DNA of 23,655 nt. It comes from a virus. The notes below the pieces were generated by a model. It had not been told where the DNA came from. It ran no database searches and was given only the letters and a program-made list of their open reading frames with translations. The stretch spans positions 1 to 23,655 of the IMG/VR virus record IMGVR_UViG_3300030107_004326. One strand, written 5' to 3'. This document shows, in pieces, positions 1 to 7,555 of the stretch; the first letter of the stretch is position 1, and each line of letters opens with the position of its first letter. The translations under genes were made by a program, and so were the position numbers.

Positions 1-150
1 TACGCTCCGATCTTGGAAAGCAAAAAAGGTCTTGACCGACCGTACCTTGCGCCCACTGTTAGAGAGATGAAAAGGGAACGTGTACTTCAAAGGCATTTGT
101 TTACGGCTTTGAAGAAAGCTGAGTCTGTCATTAACGCGATTGTGAAGTGA
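1..150 (+). CDS. Head-tail connector / HK97 gp10-like protein, C-terminal part
   Basis: The reading frame is open from the window edge to TGA at 148-150 and gives 49 residues beginning YAPILESKKGLDRPYLAPTV. A 'YAP-x-LE ... RPYLxP' segment followed by an amphipathic helix is typical of the C-terminus of HK97 gp10-family (minor tail/neck) proteins, which help join the tail to the head. The 5' end lies outside the window. The tail terminator gene starts one base after the stop, which fits the usual connector-terminator-tube order. Seen: partial ORF and motif. Inferred: family. Another neck protein is possible. Confidence 0.6.
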   Translation, partial: YAPILESKKGLDRPYLAPTVREMKRERVLQRHLFTALKKAESVINAIVK

Positions 151-151
151 C

Positions 152-583
152 ATGGCCGTTTCAATTGACCAAAGCGTGTACGAGAAGCTCATTGCAGACA
201 CATCTGCGTCATCTGTCTATGGGAAGGTGGGCGGACGTATCTCGGCTGAGTACGCAGCCCACGCTGCGAAGTACCCCTATCTGGTATTTGACAAGACCTC
301 TTCTGCCACCCAGGCTTTGAGCTTTGCAACCAACCCGTCCCTGATTCACGATTGCCGATACCAGGTTCAGGTGTTTGGGCAATGGGAAGATGGGGTCGAG
401 GAAATCCACGAAATCGGGGACATGGTGGTGGATCTGTTCAGCTTCTTCACGGATACCACCGTGACCTACTTTGACAAAATACACTACAGCGTTCTTTCAG
501 GAACCACGGTCGAAAGAGCCGATGATTTATTGGTGGCTGGTGTTCAGCTACGAGCTTATGGCGTCCAAACTGGAGGACTCTAA
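152..583 (+). CDS. Tail terminator / tail completion protein (DUF3168-like)
   Basis: A 143-residue protein. Near the N-terminus it has VYEKLIADTSASSVYGKV, then YPYLVFDKTSS, then CRYQVQVFGQW, followed by a helix (EEIHEIGDMVVDLF) and further strands. This 'Val-Tyr-x-x-Leu ... YPYLVF ... YQVQVFG' layout is typical of DUF3168/tail completion proteins, which cap the tail tube at the head-proximal end. The size (about 140 aa) and the position between a gp10-like connector and the tail tube support the call. The ATG at 152 starts one base after the previous stop, so translation is probably coupled. Family assignment is by pattern, not by search. Confidence 0.65.
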   Translation: MAVSIDQSVYEKLIADTSASSVYGKVGGRISAEYAAHAAKYPYLVFDKTSSATQALSFATNPSLIHDCRYQVQVFGQWEDGVEEIHEIGDMVVDLFSFFTDTTVTYFDKIHYSVLSGTTVERADDLLVAGVQLRAYGVQTGGL

Positions 584-585
584 AA

Positions 586-981
586 ATGGCAGCAATTCTC
601 GGATACGAAGGCGCGTGCGCCCTTCCTAGTGGACATGAAGCACTTTTCCAAACTTGGTCATGCACGTTTAGCAACGTAGTCAACGATATTACCTCTTTTG
701 GAAACACTGGCGTTGTGCGACGGCTTGGCATCGGTGATGCACAGGGGTCGGCTGGTGGATTCCTCAAGGACGGCAGTGATGATCCGGGCGTTGTGACCGC
801 CGAAAACTCAGTCGGCGCAACTGGTGGTGCTATGACGCTTACGGCGCAGACCGGAAACACTTTTGCGTTTAGCGCAGTCATTGACCAAATCTCTATCTCA
901 TCTGCCGTCAACGGCGATGCGTCTGTTACTTTTAACTTTCTAATGGCCGATTCTGATGGTGTAACCCAGACGTGGGGCTAA
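586..981 (+). CDS. Putative major tail (tube) protein
   Basis: A 131-residue protein, rich in Gly/Ser/Thr and predicted mainly beta. The motif GDAQGSAGGFLKDG and the later alternating hydrophobic stretch NTFAFSAVIDQISISSAVNGDASVTFNFLMADSDGVTQTWG look like the tail-tube fold, in which the protein forms stacked rings around the DNA channel. It lies between the tail terminator and the chaperone genes, where the tube gene is expected, and is small for the family. Its stop overlaps the GTG of a possible small gene at 972. The role is inferred mainly from position. Confidence 0.55.
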   Translation: MAAILGYEGACALPSGHEALFQTWSCTFSNVVNDITSFGNTGVVRRLGIGDAQGSAGGFLKDGSDDPGVVTAENSVGATGGAMTLTAQTGNTFAFSAVIDQISISSAVNGDASVTFNFLMADSDGVTQTWG

Positions 982-1253
982 TTACCAGCAGCACAAAATT
1001 GCAAACTGGCGACGATTGGTGCGTCGTTTTTGCCATCGAAGGCGGTGGCACCAAGACAATTTACGTAGAGCCAAGCGCAAGCGAAAAGCGTGCGGTGTGG
1101 GCTGCAATAGGTACGATACGCGCCTTGCAACTGAAATGGGTAGACTACAAGGCGCGAAGGAGATACCAAATTGACCCACATTTCAATCGACCGGAATGGA
1201 AAGAGCTATCACGTTCCCGAAGCGACCGTCAGCGACTTGATGAGCCTGCTTGA
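972..1253 (+). CDS. Possible small tail-region protein overlapping the chaperone gene
   Basis: A 93-codon frame starting at GTG 972, ten bases inside the tube gene. Residues up to about 66 lie in sequence no other gene explains (982-1170) and look protein-like (TGDDWCVVFAIEGGG, TIYVEPSASEKRAVWAAIG). The last 27 codons overlap the chaperone gene out of frame and are Arg/Ser-rich, as expected of a passenger frame. There is no clear ribosome-binding site, so expression would depend on coupling to the tube gene. I do not recognise a family. If it is not real, 982-1170 is an untranslated spacer carrying the chaperone ribosome-binding site. Confidence 0.5.
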   Translation: MGLITSSTKLQTGDDWCVVFAIEGGGTKTIYVEPSASEKRAVWAAIGTIRALQLKWVDYKARRRYQIDPHFNRPEWKELSRSRSDRQRLDEPA

Positions 1254-1590
1254 TCAGCAGTTCGAGGCAAGCAGGCTTGAGCTTCTCAAGGATCTGGATG
1301 ATGTCCAGGCTACGGCAAGCGAGAAAATCGTGGCCCTCAAGGAGCTTCGGGCGACCAAGGGCTTGACCTCAAACCTTATGCGGTCTGCGTTTGAGCTTGA
1401 GGGTGCCTCCAACATCATCAAGTACGTCTGCGACCCAAAAGATGTTGATTCTGTTCTGGACGCGGCCCCAGATGAGATTGTCTGGCTGGCTCTGAAGATC
1501 CTTGGATTCGAGCCGAACGACCCGTCTGGTGAGGATGAGGAAGAGGCCAGCGACGAGGGAAAACCGAGCAGCCAAGGGACTTCTACCTAG
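1171..1590 (+). CDS. Tail assembly chaperone, short form (G-like)
   Basis: A 139-residue protein starting at TTG 1171, with AAGGAGA at 1157-1163 about eight bases upstream, which decides the start. It is helical and charged (VSDLMSLLDQQFEASRLELLKDLDDVQATASEKI), with an acidic C-terminus (SGEDEEEASDEG) just before a slippery heptamer. Tail chaperones of the lambda G/GT type coat the tape measure protein while the tube polymerises. Position immediately before the tape measure gene and the frameshift arrangement support the role strongly; sequence similarity alone would not. Confidence 0.8.
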   Translation: MTHISIDRNGKSYHVPEATVSDLMSLLDQQFEASRLELLKDLDDVQATASEKIVALKELRATKGLTSNLMRSAFELEGASNIIKYVCDPKDVDSVLDAAPDEIVWLALKILGFEPNDPSGEDEEEASDEGKPSSQGTST

Positions 1591-1778
1591 AGGCGGCTAC
1601 CTTGGCTCACCACATGCCTGGAATTGGGAATCCCTTGTTGCTGACCTTGCGCCAGTTTTCCGGCTTGGCGCGTGGTTGTGCCGATGTAATGAAAAGCAGT
1701 GCAAGTGCTGGTGGTCACTCAGATCACCGGGGTCATGTTGAAGCAGAAATGGCAAGGCTAAATGGCAGGCGCAGGTAA
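1171..1778 (+). CDS. Tail assembly chaperone, -1 frameshifted long form (GT-like)
   Basis: A -1 shift at GGGAAAA (1557-1563) sends ribosomes from the G frame into a frame open to TAA at 1776-1778. It adds about 71 residues: TEQPRDFYLEAATLAHHMPG, then a segment with LTLRQFSGLARGCADVMKSS, ending HVEAEMARLNGRRR. The product is about 202 residues. The extension has no start codon of its own at a sensible place and overlaps the tape measure start (1762), exactly as in lambda G-T and many siphoviruses, where the T part contacts the tube protein. The stop of the short form (1588-1590) lies eight codons after the heptamer. Confidence 0.85.
1557..1563 (+). promoter_or_regulatory. -1 ribosomal frameshift slippery site GGGAAAA
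   Basis: The zero-frame codons are GAG GGA AAA CCG, so the heptamer reads G GGA AAA, a perfect X XXY YYZ site. Lambda uses the close relative GGGAAAG. Slippage of the two tRNAs to GGG AAA keeps near-complete pairing and opens the T frame. I did not find an obvious strong stem-loop directly downstream. Confidence 0.85.
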
Positions 1779-3177
1779 ACTCGAAATTGATGTCCAAGTC
1801 AGATTGGACAAGCTCGAAAGCCAACTGAAACAAGTTGAGGCTACTGTCAACAAGACGGGCCGCAAGGTCGAGGCGACCGCTGGCAAGTTTGACAAGATGG
1901 CTCAGGGTATTGGCAGGGTCAGTGCGCTAACTGCAAAGCTGGCGATTGCCGCCGCCGCTATTGATGCGGGCATCAAGGGGGCTACCGCACAAGTTCACTT
2001 GATGAAGGGTGCTTTTGCCTTGCTGAAGGGTGACACCGATGGGGCGTTGAAGTCGCTTGAGGCTTATGGTGAAACCATCAGGAGTCTGCCTATTATTGGC
2101 GGCATTCTTGGCGGGATTGCTGACGGCATTTTCAACTTGACTGATGCTGTCACGGGCATCACGGAAAATCTGGAGGAGCTTGAAAAGCAACTGGTCAAGG
2201 TGAAAGCGCAAGGTGAAGTTGCAAGCATGGCCCTGGGCATCAAGAGGCAGAACAATCTTCTGAAACAGCAGATACAAATGCTGAAAGAAAAAAGTGAGTT
2301 TGCAAAAGCGGACATTGCATTGTCAATGGAAATGGCTGCTTTGGATGAGAAGCGCAAGCAGATGGTTGCCGCTGTCACAAACGAACACACCAAGGGAACC
2401 AGGGAACACATGGTAGCTGTCGAGCAAATCGACCAACAGATTGCGTTGCAGAAAGAGATTCTGCAAATACAGCACGACCAAAACGCCGAACAGATGATTG
2501 CGGCTGAACAAGAAAAGAGAAGGGCTGAGGGTCTGGCTGAAGCAAAGCGCAAGCTGCGCGAAGAAGCAGAGGCATTGAAGCGCATTGAAAACGCCGAAGG
2601 CACAATTGCAGCACTTGAAGACCAGCTACGCATTGCAACCGCACAAACTGACGTAGAGAAGCGCAGGGCAACAATGATGGCGCAACAAAAAGCCATCATG
2701 CGCGAGTTTGCAGAGCAACAAAAACAGATCAACGCAGACGAAACATTGACCAATGAGCAACGGCAGCAACTCTTGGACCTGCTGACAAAAGAAAAAAACA
2801 TCAAGATTGACTTGGTGAGGCTTGCTGATGATGCTGCCAGGAAAGCAGAGCGAGAAGCCGAGCTGCAAAGAAAGCGCACCGAAGAACTCAAGAAGCAAAA
2901 GGCTGCACTAGAAGAACAACAAAGGCTTGATGAAAAAAGGTCAAGTGAGCTTGGAAACAGGCTCGGTTTGGCAAGCGTAACAGATGCTCCTAAAAAGTCA
3001 GGTTTCACAGAAACCGCCAGCACTGCAATGGGTTCGTTTACGTTTGGCGAAGTAGGCGCACAAGAAAAGATCAGGGCACTGCAAAAAGAGCAGTTGGATT
3101 TGCAAAAAACAATGGAACAAAGACTGCAAGCCATTGAAGGCTTTGCCAAACAGCTTGCAGAAAATGTGGGGTTCTAG
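1762..3177 (+). CDS. Tail tape measure protein
   Basis: A 471-residue protein. Residues 1-55 are helical (MAGAGKLEIDVQVRLDKLES...), with repeated 'KVEATAGKFDKM'-type heptads. Residues 55-75 and about 108-130 are hydrophobic and Gly/Ala-rich (LAIAAAAIDAGI; LPIIGGILGGIADGIF), typical of the membrane-active part of tape measures. From about 150 to the end it is continuous Gln/Glu/Lys/Ala coiled coil. It follows the chaperone frameshift gene directly. At the usual 1.5 Å per residue it would specify a short tail of about 70 nm, though tape measures are often longer. No lytic transglycosylase or peptidase domain is visible. Confidence 0.85.
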   Translation: MAGAGKLEIDVQVRLDKLESQLKQVEATVNKTGRKVEATAGKFDKMAQGIGRVSALTAKLAIAAAAIDAGIKGATAQVHLMKGAFALLKGDTDGALKSLEAYGETIRSLPIIGGILGGIADGIFNLTDAVTGITENLEELEKQLVKVKAQGEVASMALGIKRQNNLLKQQIQMLKEKSEFAKADIALSMEMAALDEKRKQMVAAVTNEHTKGTREHMVAVEQIDQQIALQKEILQIQHDQNAEQMIAAEQEKRRAEGLAEAKRKLREEAEALKRIENAEGTIAALEDQLRIATAQTDVEKRRATMMAQQKAIMREFAEQQKQINADETLTNEQRQQLLDLLTKEKNIKIDLVRLADDAARKAEREAELQRKRTEELKKQKAALEEQQRLDEKRSSELGNRLGLASVTDAPKKSGFTETASTAMGSFTFGEVGAQEKIRALQKEQLDLQKTMEQRLQAIEGFAKQLAENVGF

Positions 3178-3180
3178 GCC

Positions 3181-4011
3181 ATGCCAACTGTTGATGAGTT
3201 GCATAACACACGGGCTTTGAGTGTTGGAGACGGCGCAGCCACATTGCGCAAGTCGTACATATTTCAGGGCTACACGACTGAACGCTCTGTTATTGATGCT
3301 TTTGGGACTGTTGTTTCTGCAAGTGATGGCGGCACAACAAATGTTCCCTACATCCGAGTTAGGCACTCGCAGGTTGATTCAAACGGATGGCCTTTTTTGT
3401 TTTGCTACAAGTTTGATTTGGTCAAACTGCCAGGTCAAAGCGACACATGGCGCGTCGATTACGATTTTCGGTCAATCCAGCCACCGCCTGTAACTGCAAA
3501 CAACAATTCTGCGTCACAGGGTCCAGAAGAAGTAGGCTTTGAGGAAATGACTGGCCGTGTGACTGGCGGCTTTGATCTCGTCTATAGAGTTGGTGCCCTT
3601 ATTAACGATGGTTCTGGAAATGAAGGCGACATTGGCGGCAGCCCAGTTGACGTAGCAGGTCAGCCGACAAGCGTGTTTAGGGCCAAATATGAAATACAAA
3701 TTTCAAGGACGAGTTACCAACAGTTCAGTCGTGAAATAGGAACGTATGGCGCAGAGGTTGGCACACGAAACGCTCGGTCTATCTTTGGTTTAGAAACTGG
3801 ATACCTGTTGTACAAGGGCGCAACCATCCAGCGTGTCAGCCACAACTCATACCGAGTCACCCATGCGTGGCAATATGACTCTATGGCACACTTGATCCAA
3901 GCACCCAAATATACTGCCGATGGTGGATTGGCTTTGGACACCAACGGAAACTGCAAGACTGTGTACGCAATTCAACCTTTCCCGCTGGGCAACTCAGCAA
4001 TCTTTGTTTGA
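3181..4011 (+). CDS. Putative distal tail / baseplate protein
   Basis: A 276-residue protein, predicted mainly beta, with no recognised domain. It begins MPTVDELHNTRALSVGDGAATL and contains WPFLFCYKFDLVKLPGQSDTWRVDYDF and later YRVTHAWQYDSMAHLIQAPKY. The ATG lies three bases after the tape measure stop. Distal-tail or baseplate-hub proteins normally occupy this position, but the first half of the sequence ('TERSVIDAFGTVVSASDGGTTNVPYIRVRHS') does not match a family I know. Virion role is inferred from context. Confidence 0.6.
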   Translation: MPTVDELHNTRALSVGDGAATLRKSYIFQGYTTERSVIDAFGTVVSASDGGTTNVPYIRVRHSQVDSNGWPFLFCYKFDLVKLPGQSDTWRVDYDFRSIQPPPVTANNNSASQGPEEVGFEEMTGRVTGGFDLVYRVGALINDGSGNEGDIGGSPVDVAGQPTSVFRAKYEIQISRTSYQQFSREIGTYGAEVGTRNARSIFGLETGYLLYKGATIQRVSHNSYRVTHAWQYDSMAHLIQAPKYTADGGLALDTNGNCKTVYAIQPFPLGNSAIFV

Positions 4012-4022
4012 TTGGACAACAA

Positions 4023-4406
4023 ATGGCAAACGAACTAACCGTGAGTGTGAGCGCAAGCTACGAGAAGGCAAACCACACTCTGTCCTTTACCCCAGAAACC
4101 GACCAGATTGATGTCTCCGGCGACCTGTATTCAGCAGGCGTTCAGAATGTCCCCTCATCTGGCGAGGGCGAGGCGTTGTCTCTTAACGACATGAACGCTT
4201 CAGATCAGGGCTGGGCATGGTTCCAGAACATTGGGACTGACGCATCTACTCACGTATCCATCGGTCCTCGAAGCGGTGGTTCTTTCGTCGAGTGCTTTCA
4301 GTTGAAGGGCGGCGAATTCGCTATCATGCGAATTGGTGACAATGCACTGTACGCCCGTGCAAGTTCGGGCACGCTAGACATCTTTTACAGCATCATTCAG
4401 GCGTAA
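4023..4406 (+). CDS. Small tail-region protein, beta-rich
   Basis: A 127-residue protein. I chose ATG 4023 rather than the in-frame TTG at 4008, which would overlap the previous gene by one codon, because MANELTVSVSASYEK is a natural N-terminus. The C-terminal half (WAWFQNIGTDASTHVSIGP, FQLKGGEFAIMRIG, LYARASSGTLDIFYSIIQA) has the look of a small jelly-roll or collar module found beside phage tail tip genes. No family is identified. It sits tightly between other structural genes, so it is probably part of the virion. Confidence 0.6.
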   Translation: MANELTVSVSASYEKANHTLSFTPETDQIDVSGDLYSAGVQNVPSSGEGEALSLNDMNASDQGWAWFQNIGTDASTHVSIGPRSGGSFVECFQLKGGEFAIMRIGDNALYARASSGTLDIFYSIIQA

Positions 4407-4408
4407 TT

Positions 4409-5425
4409 ATGGTTCACATTCCGAAAGGGAAACTTGGCAATCTCAGGGCCGATCAACTCAATGAGTTGATTGACGCTGCACAAAGAAACCCAGACATTAG
4501 TGAGGCCCAAACGCCTCCTGGTATGCCTGGTCCACCTGTTGCGTCTGGCCGATTTCCTATAGTCGCCAAGCTCGGTAAGTTAATTACGCCCGTTAAAGAT
4601 GATGGCAAAGGGCAAAACGAAGGCTACACCGGAGGTGATTCTGACGAGGATGGCCCAGAAGATGACACCGACTTGTTTGGGTACAAGTGGGAAGAAATTT
4701 CATATAACAAGCAATCCAATATGTGGGGCGGCTCAGGAGGGGAGCGTGCTTACGGCAGCGAAGACAAAAATGCAGCTTACGGTATAGGTTTGCAAGGAAC
4801 AGACCCAAGCAAATACCCAAACTTTGCAGGCAAAGGGGTGTTGTTGTTTCCTGGAAACGACAGGCGAGGCAAACCAATTCTTGTGTTTCAAGTGCCACCC
4901 GCGAACAAAACGACATTTCCAGCACAACTAACTGGCAGCTTCTATGAGGGAGAGTCTTGTGGTGCAATAGATGATGGAGTCAAGCACTACACATTCACAC
5001 CCCTAAAAATCGACGGCTTGAACACGGATGGTGAACCTCAATTTATTGTTGATGCCGAGGTGCCTGATGGTATTGCGTTCAACATCGCGGATTTCAATGG
5101 CGGCAGCTACGGTGGTTCAATAACTGTGCCTGAAGGTTCATGTGGTCCTGAAACTGAGGTTGCGGCGGTCAGCTCCGGGAAGCGCGTCATGATGCACTTT
5201 CTTGGGTGGGTAGAACGGGCACCTGTGGATGAAGGTTTGCAAAGACCTGCGCAGTCTGGGGACACTGACGAAAATGAGTTTGAGGCCGTATATGGCTTCT
5301 TTGTCAAAAACGATCTATGCGTCACTTGTTGCGACCAAGAAGAGGGAATAAAAGCAGGCAGAGACGAGTCCAGGCAACGAAGACTCCGTGAAAACAAAAA
5401 CATTGCAAGCGAGATGCGGTTATGA
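4409..5425 (+). CDS. Tail-region structural protein of unknown function
   Basis: A 338-residue protein. The N-terminus (MVHIPKGKLGNLRADQLNELIDA) reads like a short helical anchor of phage tail-tip proteins. It is followed by a Pro-rich stretch (TPPGMPGPPV), an acidic linker (GGDSDEDGPEDDTD, about residues 74-88) and a beta-rich domain rich in Gly/Pro/Asn (GKGVLLFPGNDRRGKPILVFQV; FIVDAEVPDGIAFNIADFNGG). The C-terminus has CVTCC and a basic helix (RDESRQRRLRENKN). Its stop overlaps the next ATG (ATGA). An adhesion or tip role is a guess from position. Confidence 0.6.
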   Translation: MVHIPKGKLGNLRADQLNELIDAAQRNPDISEAQTPPGMPGPPVASGRFPIVAKLGKLITPVKDDGKGQNEGYTGGDSDEDGPEDDTDLFGYKWEEISYNKQSNMWGGSGGERAYGSEDKNAAYGIGLQGTDPSKYPNFAGKGVLLFPGNDRRGKPILVFQVPPANKTTFPAQLTGSFYEGESCGAIDDGVKHYTFTPLKIDGLNTDGEPQFIVDAEVPDGIAFNIADFNGGSYGGSITVPEGSCGPETEVAAVSSGKRVMMHFLGWVERAPVDEGLQRPAQSGDTDENEFEAVYGFFVKNDLCVTCCDQEEGIKAGRDESRQRRLRENKNIASEMRL

Positions 5426-5835
5426 CAACTACAGACATTCTGTTTCAATATCACACAACCACTGCCTCAAGTAGCTTGACAACTGCGGAAATGATTTATG
5501 TTGCCCCGGACTCTGGGCAGACTCTTGTTCGGTCACTTTTTATATCGCCCACAAACGGCGCGACAAACAACGTGATACGCATGCACCATTGCGGCCCAGA
5601 TGAAACACCAGCACAAGAAAATTGTTTGATGCGTTGCACTGCGTCCAAGGACGATAGCCTGTTTCATCAGTACCACGAAGTCAGACTGCTCTTGAACTCT
5701 GGCGATCGTTTGTACGCCCAATTGCATTCCGGCAGTGGTGTCACTATCACCGGGTATGGCTTGATCCCTGGTTCGTCAGCCGCATCAGGAAACCTCAACA
5801 TCAGGGGTGAAGATGCGTATGGACCTTTGTTATGA
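5422..5835 (+). CDS. Small tail-region protein of unknown function
   Basis: A 137-residue protein starting in an ATGA overlap with the gene before and ending in an ATGA overlap with the gene after, so all three are probably translated together. It is beta-rich (YVAPDSGQTLVRSLFISPTNGATNNVIRMHHCGPD; GDRLYAQLHSGSGVTITGYGLI). The pattern resembles the small single-domain proteins that build phage tail tips and fibres, e.g. 'LYAQLHSGSGVTITGYG'. No family is recognised. Confidence 0.6.
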   Translation: MTTTDILFQYHTTTASSSLTTAEMIYVAPDSGQTLVRSLFISPTNGATNNVIRMHHCGPDETPAQENCLMRCTASKDDSLFHQYHEVRLLLNSGDRLYAQLHSGSGVTITGYGLIPGSSAASGNLNIRGEDAYGPLL

Positions 5836-7262
5836 ACAATATGGTTGCGGCGGCATGTTGTTGCGGTGAAGCACCAGATTGCATTGGTTTGCCTAGTTGC
5901 GAAACTGGGCACACATACTATCCATGCTGCATGACCCCAGTCATTCTCCCTGGAGCCTATGACCCATGCACAATCAACTATGGGCCAGAGTGCGACAGTT
6001 ATGGAGAAATCAACCCAGAGCCAGAGTATTACTACTGGAACTTTGCGTTCGAGATGCCGTCAAGAAGTGGCGTTCTTGTAACTGCTGACTACACGGGCAA
6101 CACTTTGCCTGGTAGCTGCGTTGATGACGAAAACACTTGTGGCCCTGTTGGTTTTGCCGGATCGGCTCCCACGGTTTTTGCTGGAAAAATTGCTGTTGGT
6201 ATCTGCCCATTTTTTGTACCGCCCGGTGAAACGTGCCCATGTCAAGGTGGCGGAGGAGGCGGCTATGAGGCATTGTGTCCAACGCAAGGCGTAGGTTATT
6301 TTGGGGCATGTGCCGACCCGTCAAATTGGGAACGGTTCAACCTTTCGCCTCCGGTTCGATACTTGCCAGCAACAAATGAGTGGTGCAACTTGGGAGGCTG
6401 GCAGCAACTAAATGGCACGCAACAATTTTCTAGCAACGCTCCAGGTGGCATATACAGAATTAGCAATGTTGAGCTGCCCCGCGTGACCAATACGTGGCAA
6501 GATGGCGAGTGTGTGACTGAGGAAACAGTCGAGGTAGTTTGCGGTGTAAAGGCTTGCAGCACAGTTGACGGCGGTGGCTGCTACTATGCGTCATGCAGGA
6601 AACTTCAAGATTGGCCTTACTGCATTTGCGACGTACATGGTTGCAGCGGTCCAAGGTGTACTGATTTTGACAGTTGGGAAGCTGGCGGTTGTCCAACTCT
6701 CTACAAATGCGGAGCATCAGCGGTTGGATCGCCTGTCCAGGTTGGCGAGTATGCAGGGGCGGCAGTATATTTTTACCACACAACTCCTGATTGCAAATGC
6801 AACTCTCCTTGTGGTTATCCCGGTTGCAGAGTATCTGTACGGGTTGAATTGTTTTATGAGACTGGTTGTCCAGAAAATTGGATAAAGTATGTGTACCACG
6901 TCAACGGTGAGATGCCAGAAGATGCAGAAAACAGTTGCCTAAACTCTTTTCAAGTTGTGCCAGATGAGCTTTCAGGTCGCTATAGAGGCAATAGCGCAAA
7001 CAATGTGCAAAGTAAATATGACGTTGCAACGTGTAGATGCAATTGCGAAACTCCTGGCGGAGTAGAGTGTCAGTATTATGATTTACCAGCACTGCGGCTC
7101 ATACAGGAAGACGATGGATGCGGTGATGGCAGTTGCAACTATGGTTGCGACAATTGTGGGTGCGATACACATCATTGCGCAAGTGCTGCTGGCGACTGTT
7201 CCAGTTCTTGGAACACAAGCCTATACGCCTGTTGTAGCTTTTTTTCAATTTCGGGGAGCTGA
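5832..7262 (+). CDS. Exceptionally cysteine-rich tail-region protein
   Basis: A 476-residue protein with 47 cysteines by my count, about 10 percent. The cysteines lie along its whole length in short clusters: CCC at the start, CPC, CYYASC, CICDVHGC, CKCNSPCGYPGC, CRCNCE and CNYGCDNCGCDTHHC near the end. It is also rich in Tyr, Trp, Gly and Pro, with a Gly6 run near residue 140. No signal peptide or membrane segment is visible. Such density suggests metal binding or a disulfide-stabilised extracellular adhesin. Position between tail-tip genes and the probable fibre gene favours a virion surface role. It starts in an ATGA overlap. Function is unknown. Confidence 0.7.
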   Translation: MNNMVAAACCCGEAPDCIGLPSCETGHTYYPCCMTPVILPGAYDPCTINYGPECDSYGEINPEPEYYYWNFAFEMPSRSGVLVTADYTGNTLPGSCVDDENTCGPVGFAGSAPTVFAGKIAVGICPFFVPPGETCPCQGGGGGGYEALCPTQGVGYFGACADPSNWERFNLSPPVRYLPATNEWCNLGGWQQLNGTQQFSSNAPGGIYRISNVELPRVTNTWQDGECVTEETVEVVCGVKACSTVDGGGCYYASCRKLQDWPYCICDVHGCSGPRCTDFDSWEAGGCPTLYKCGASAVGSPVQVGEYAGAAVYFYHTTPDCKCNSPCGYPGCRVSVRVELFYETGCPENWIKYVYHVNGEMPEDAENSCLNSFQVVPDELSGRYRGNSANNVQSKYDVATCRCNCETPGGVECQYYDLPALRLIQEDDGCGDGSCNYGCDNCGCDTHHCASAAGDCSSSWNTSLYACCSFFSISGS

Positions 7263-7264
7263 AC

Positions 7265-7555
7265 GTGAGTAACGCAAACATTGCATGGCGTAGAAAGAAG
7301 TACAAGTGCAGGCATACACTTCAAAATGACGATGGAATAACAGAGTGCGGCATCGGCTTATGTCAACTGCCTGTCTTGATGGAGTGTTGCGTAGAGTGCC
7401 CTGATTACGAGGGCAGGGACCGTGGCCTTGGAGACACCATTGCCAGAGCAACCAAGATGGCAGGAATCAAGACTTGTGGTGGTTGTCAAAAGCGACGTGA
7501 GGCACTTAACAAGATGACAGGCAAGTTGTACGACAAGATCGGAAAAGAAAAATGA
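7265..7555 (+). CDS. Small cysteine-rich protein with CGGC-RREALN motif
   Basis: A 96-residue basic protein starting at GTG 7265 with GGGGAG about five bases upstream. It holds two cysteine groups: CRHTL...CGIGLCQLP...CCVEC in the first half, and the C-terminal motif GIKTCGGCQKRREALNK. I have the impression that this last motif, 'x-x-CGGC-x-x-RREALN', is common in small phage proteins encoded near tail or lysis genes. It probably binds one or two zinc ions. Its stop overlaps the start of the fibre gene (ATGA). It may assist folding or assembly of the neighbouring Cys-rich protein, but nothing shows that directly. Confidence 0.65.
   Translation: MSNANIAWRRKKYKCRHTLQNDDGITECGIGLCQLPVLMECCVECPDYEGRDRGLGDTIARATKMAGIKTCGGCQKRREALNKMTGKLYDKIGKEK

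Noticed and set aside
1502-1741. A + strand frame (+1 relative to the chaperone) ending at 1741
   Set aside because: Its product is Trp/Cys/Arg-rich and unlike any chaperone. The -1 frame has a perfect slippery site and a better sequence.
2064-3149. A 361-codon open frame on the minus strand across the tape measure gene
   Set aside because: Its product is almost only Ser, Cys, Phe and Ala, the complement of a Gln/Glu/Lys coiled-coil gene. It has no ribosome-binding site and opposes all real genes.
5832-7262. Cys-rich gene as a frameshifted or non-coding artefact
   Set aside because: The frame is open for 476 codons with natural overlaps at the start and a well-placed next gene, and the Cys clusters are regularly arranged.
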